Below the pieces are notes generated by a model that saw only the letters and a list, made by a program, of their open reading frames with translations, made no database searches and was not told where the DNA came from. The translations under genes and the position numbers were made by a program. From Gaetbulibacter saemankumensis DSM 17032 (GTDB lineage Bacteria > Bacteroidota > Bacteroidia > Flavobacteriales > Flavobacteriaceae), in contig NZ_AUDV01000005.1 in the NCBI RefSeq assembly GCF_000425645.1, positions 124,001 to 188,000 of the forward strand: 64,000 nucleotides of DNA, written 5' to 3'. Shown in pieces: positions 63,697 to 64,000 of this stretch (position 1 is its first letter; each line of letters starts with the position of its first letter).

Positions 63697-64000
63697 ATGA
63701 AAACAAAAATTTATTTCATTTCAACAGTACTCATGCTGTTCATGCTAAGTGTTAGCACTTATGCTCAAAATGATAAAACAATTACCCTAATAAAAAATGC
63801 CAAAATCTTTGATGGCGTTAATGAGAAGTTAATTGACGGTGATCTTTTAATTGAAAACAATTTAATTAAACAAGTAGGTGGCAGCATTAAAGCGCCTAAA
63901 GGTGCTGAAGTAATAGATGCCGAAAACAAAACGATAATTCCGGGACTTATTGATGTGCATTGGCATATGGCCTTGGCAGAACTACCCATGACTTTTATCC
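63697..64000 (+). CDS. Secreted amidohydrolase (copy 3, cut by window edge)
   Basis: The first 101 codons run off the window. A signal peptide (VLMLFMLSVSTYAQ) is followed by NAKIFDGVNEKLIDGDLLIENNLIKQV, the same entry as copies 1 and 2. IIPGLIDVHWHMALAELPM carries the intact HxH motif. After this it diverges from copy 2 (MALAELPM against TTYAYTPA), so substrate specificity may differ. It is the third member of the array; whether more follow is not visible. Confidence 0.88.
   Translation, partial: MKTKIYFISTVLMLFMLSVSTYAQNDKTITLIKNAKIFDGVNEKLIDGDLLIENNLIKQVGGSIKAPKGAEVIDAENKTIIPGLIDVHWHMALAELPMTFI

Overview
The window looks like a chromosomal stretch from a marine-type Flavobacteriaceae member (phylum Bacteroidota). 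The DNA is AT-rich. There are no Shine-Dalgarno sequences, and several genes have the Bacteroidota -7 promoter box TAnnTTTG. The gene set is typical of the family: BshA for bacillithiol, a GH3/serine-hydrolase fusion, a flavobacterial LptD, YciO-like and PG_1098-like proteins, and many secreted proteins with a signal peptide ending in AQ. I see no rRNA, tRNA, CRISPR array, phage, insertion sequence or plasmid function. Almost every base is coding, and several convergent genes abut exactly.

Layout. 1-4.2 kb: the start of ung, a YfcC-type carrier, holA diverging from an HsdR-N-like protein, and an overlapping GT2 glycosyltransferase. 4.2-12.7 kb: an OmpA-family lipoprotein, a YciO-like protein, an esterase lipoprotein, a UvrD/PcrA helicase, an M20D amidohydrolase, a glutamate-synthase-like FMN protein and a small membrane protein. 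12.7-22.6 kb: patatin, a secreted M1 aminopeptidase, a PHP-ACT-ACT fusion, recG, a short mutS2 and a DCC-family protein. 22.6-30.5 kb: a sulfurtransferase with a dicarboxylate/amino-acid symporter, aroC, an LpxH-like phosphoesterase, a large FAD/Fe-S dehydrogenase and a small beta-barrel-like protein. 30.7-43.2 kb: bshA with the GH3/beta-lactamase fusion, then a five-gene minus-strand run (SPOR amidase, MlaD, two Hdr-like Fe-S proteins, a small conserved protein) diverging from lptD and ridA. 43.2-55 kb: a hybrid kinase lacking its phospho-acceptor histidine, guaC, a degenerate double ABC ATPase with a BadF-type kinase, gapA-pfkA, and tamB. 55.2-61.6 kb: a plus-strand cluster rich in RNA modification (tsaD, parvulin, rsmE, DUF4159, SpoU methyltransferase, AI-2E permease, PG_1098-like methyltransferase), closed by a convergent SpoU gene. 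61.9-64 kb: a tandem family of secreted amidohydrolases whose first copy is truncated.

Functional themes are envelope biogenesis (OmpA, LptD, TamB, MlaD, LpxH-like, amidase), DNA repair (Ung, RecG, UvrD, MutS2), RNA modification, and central carbon metabolism (GapA, PfkA). I found no clear new multi-gene defence or mobile system. The best leads are smaller: the His-to-Tyr kinase, the PHP-ACT-ACT fusion, the decaying amidohydrolase array, tamB with no standard start codon, repeated use of TTG starts, and long inverted repeats in several divergent promoter regions.
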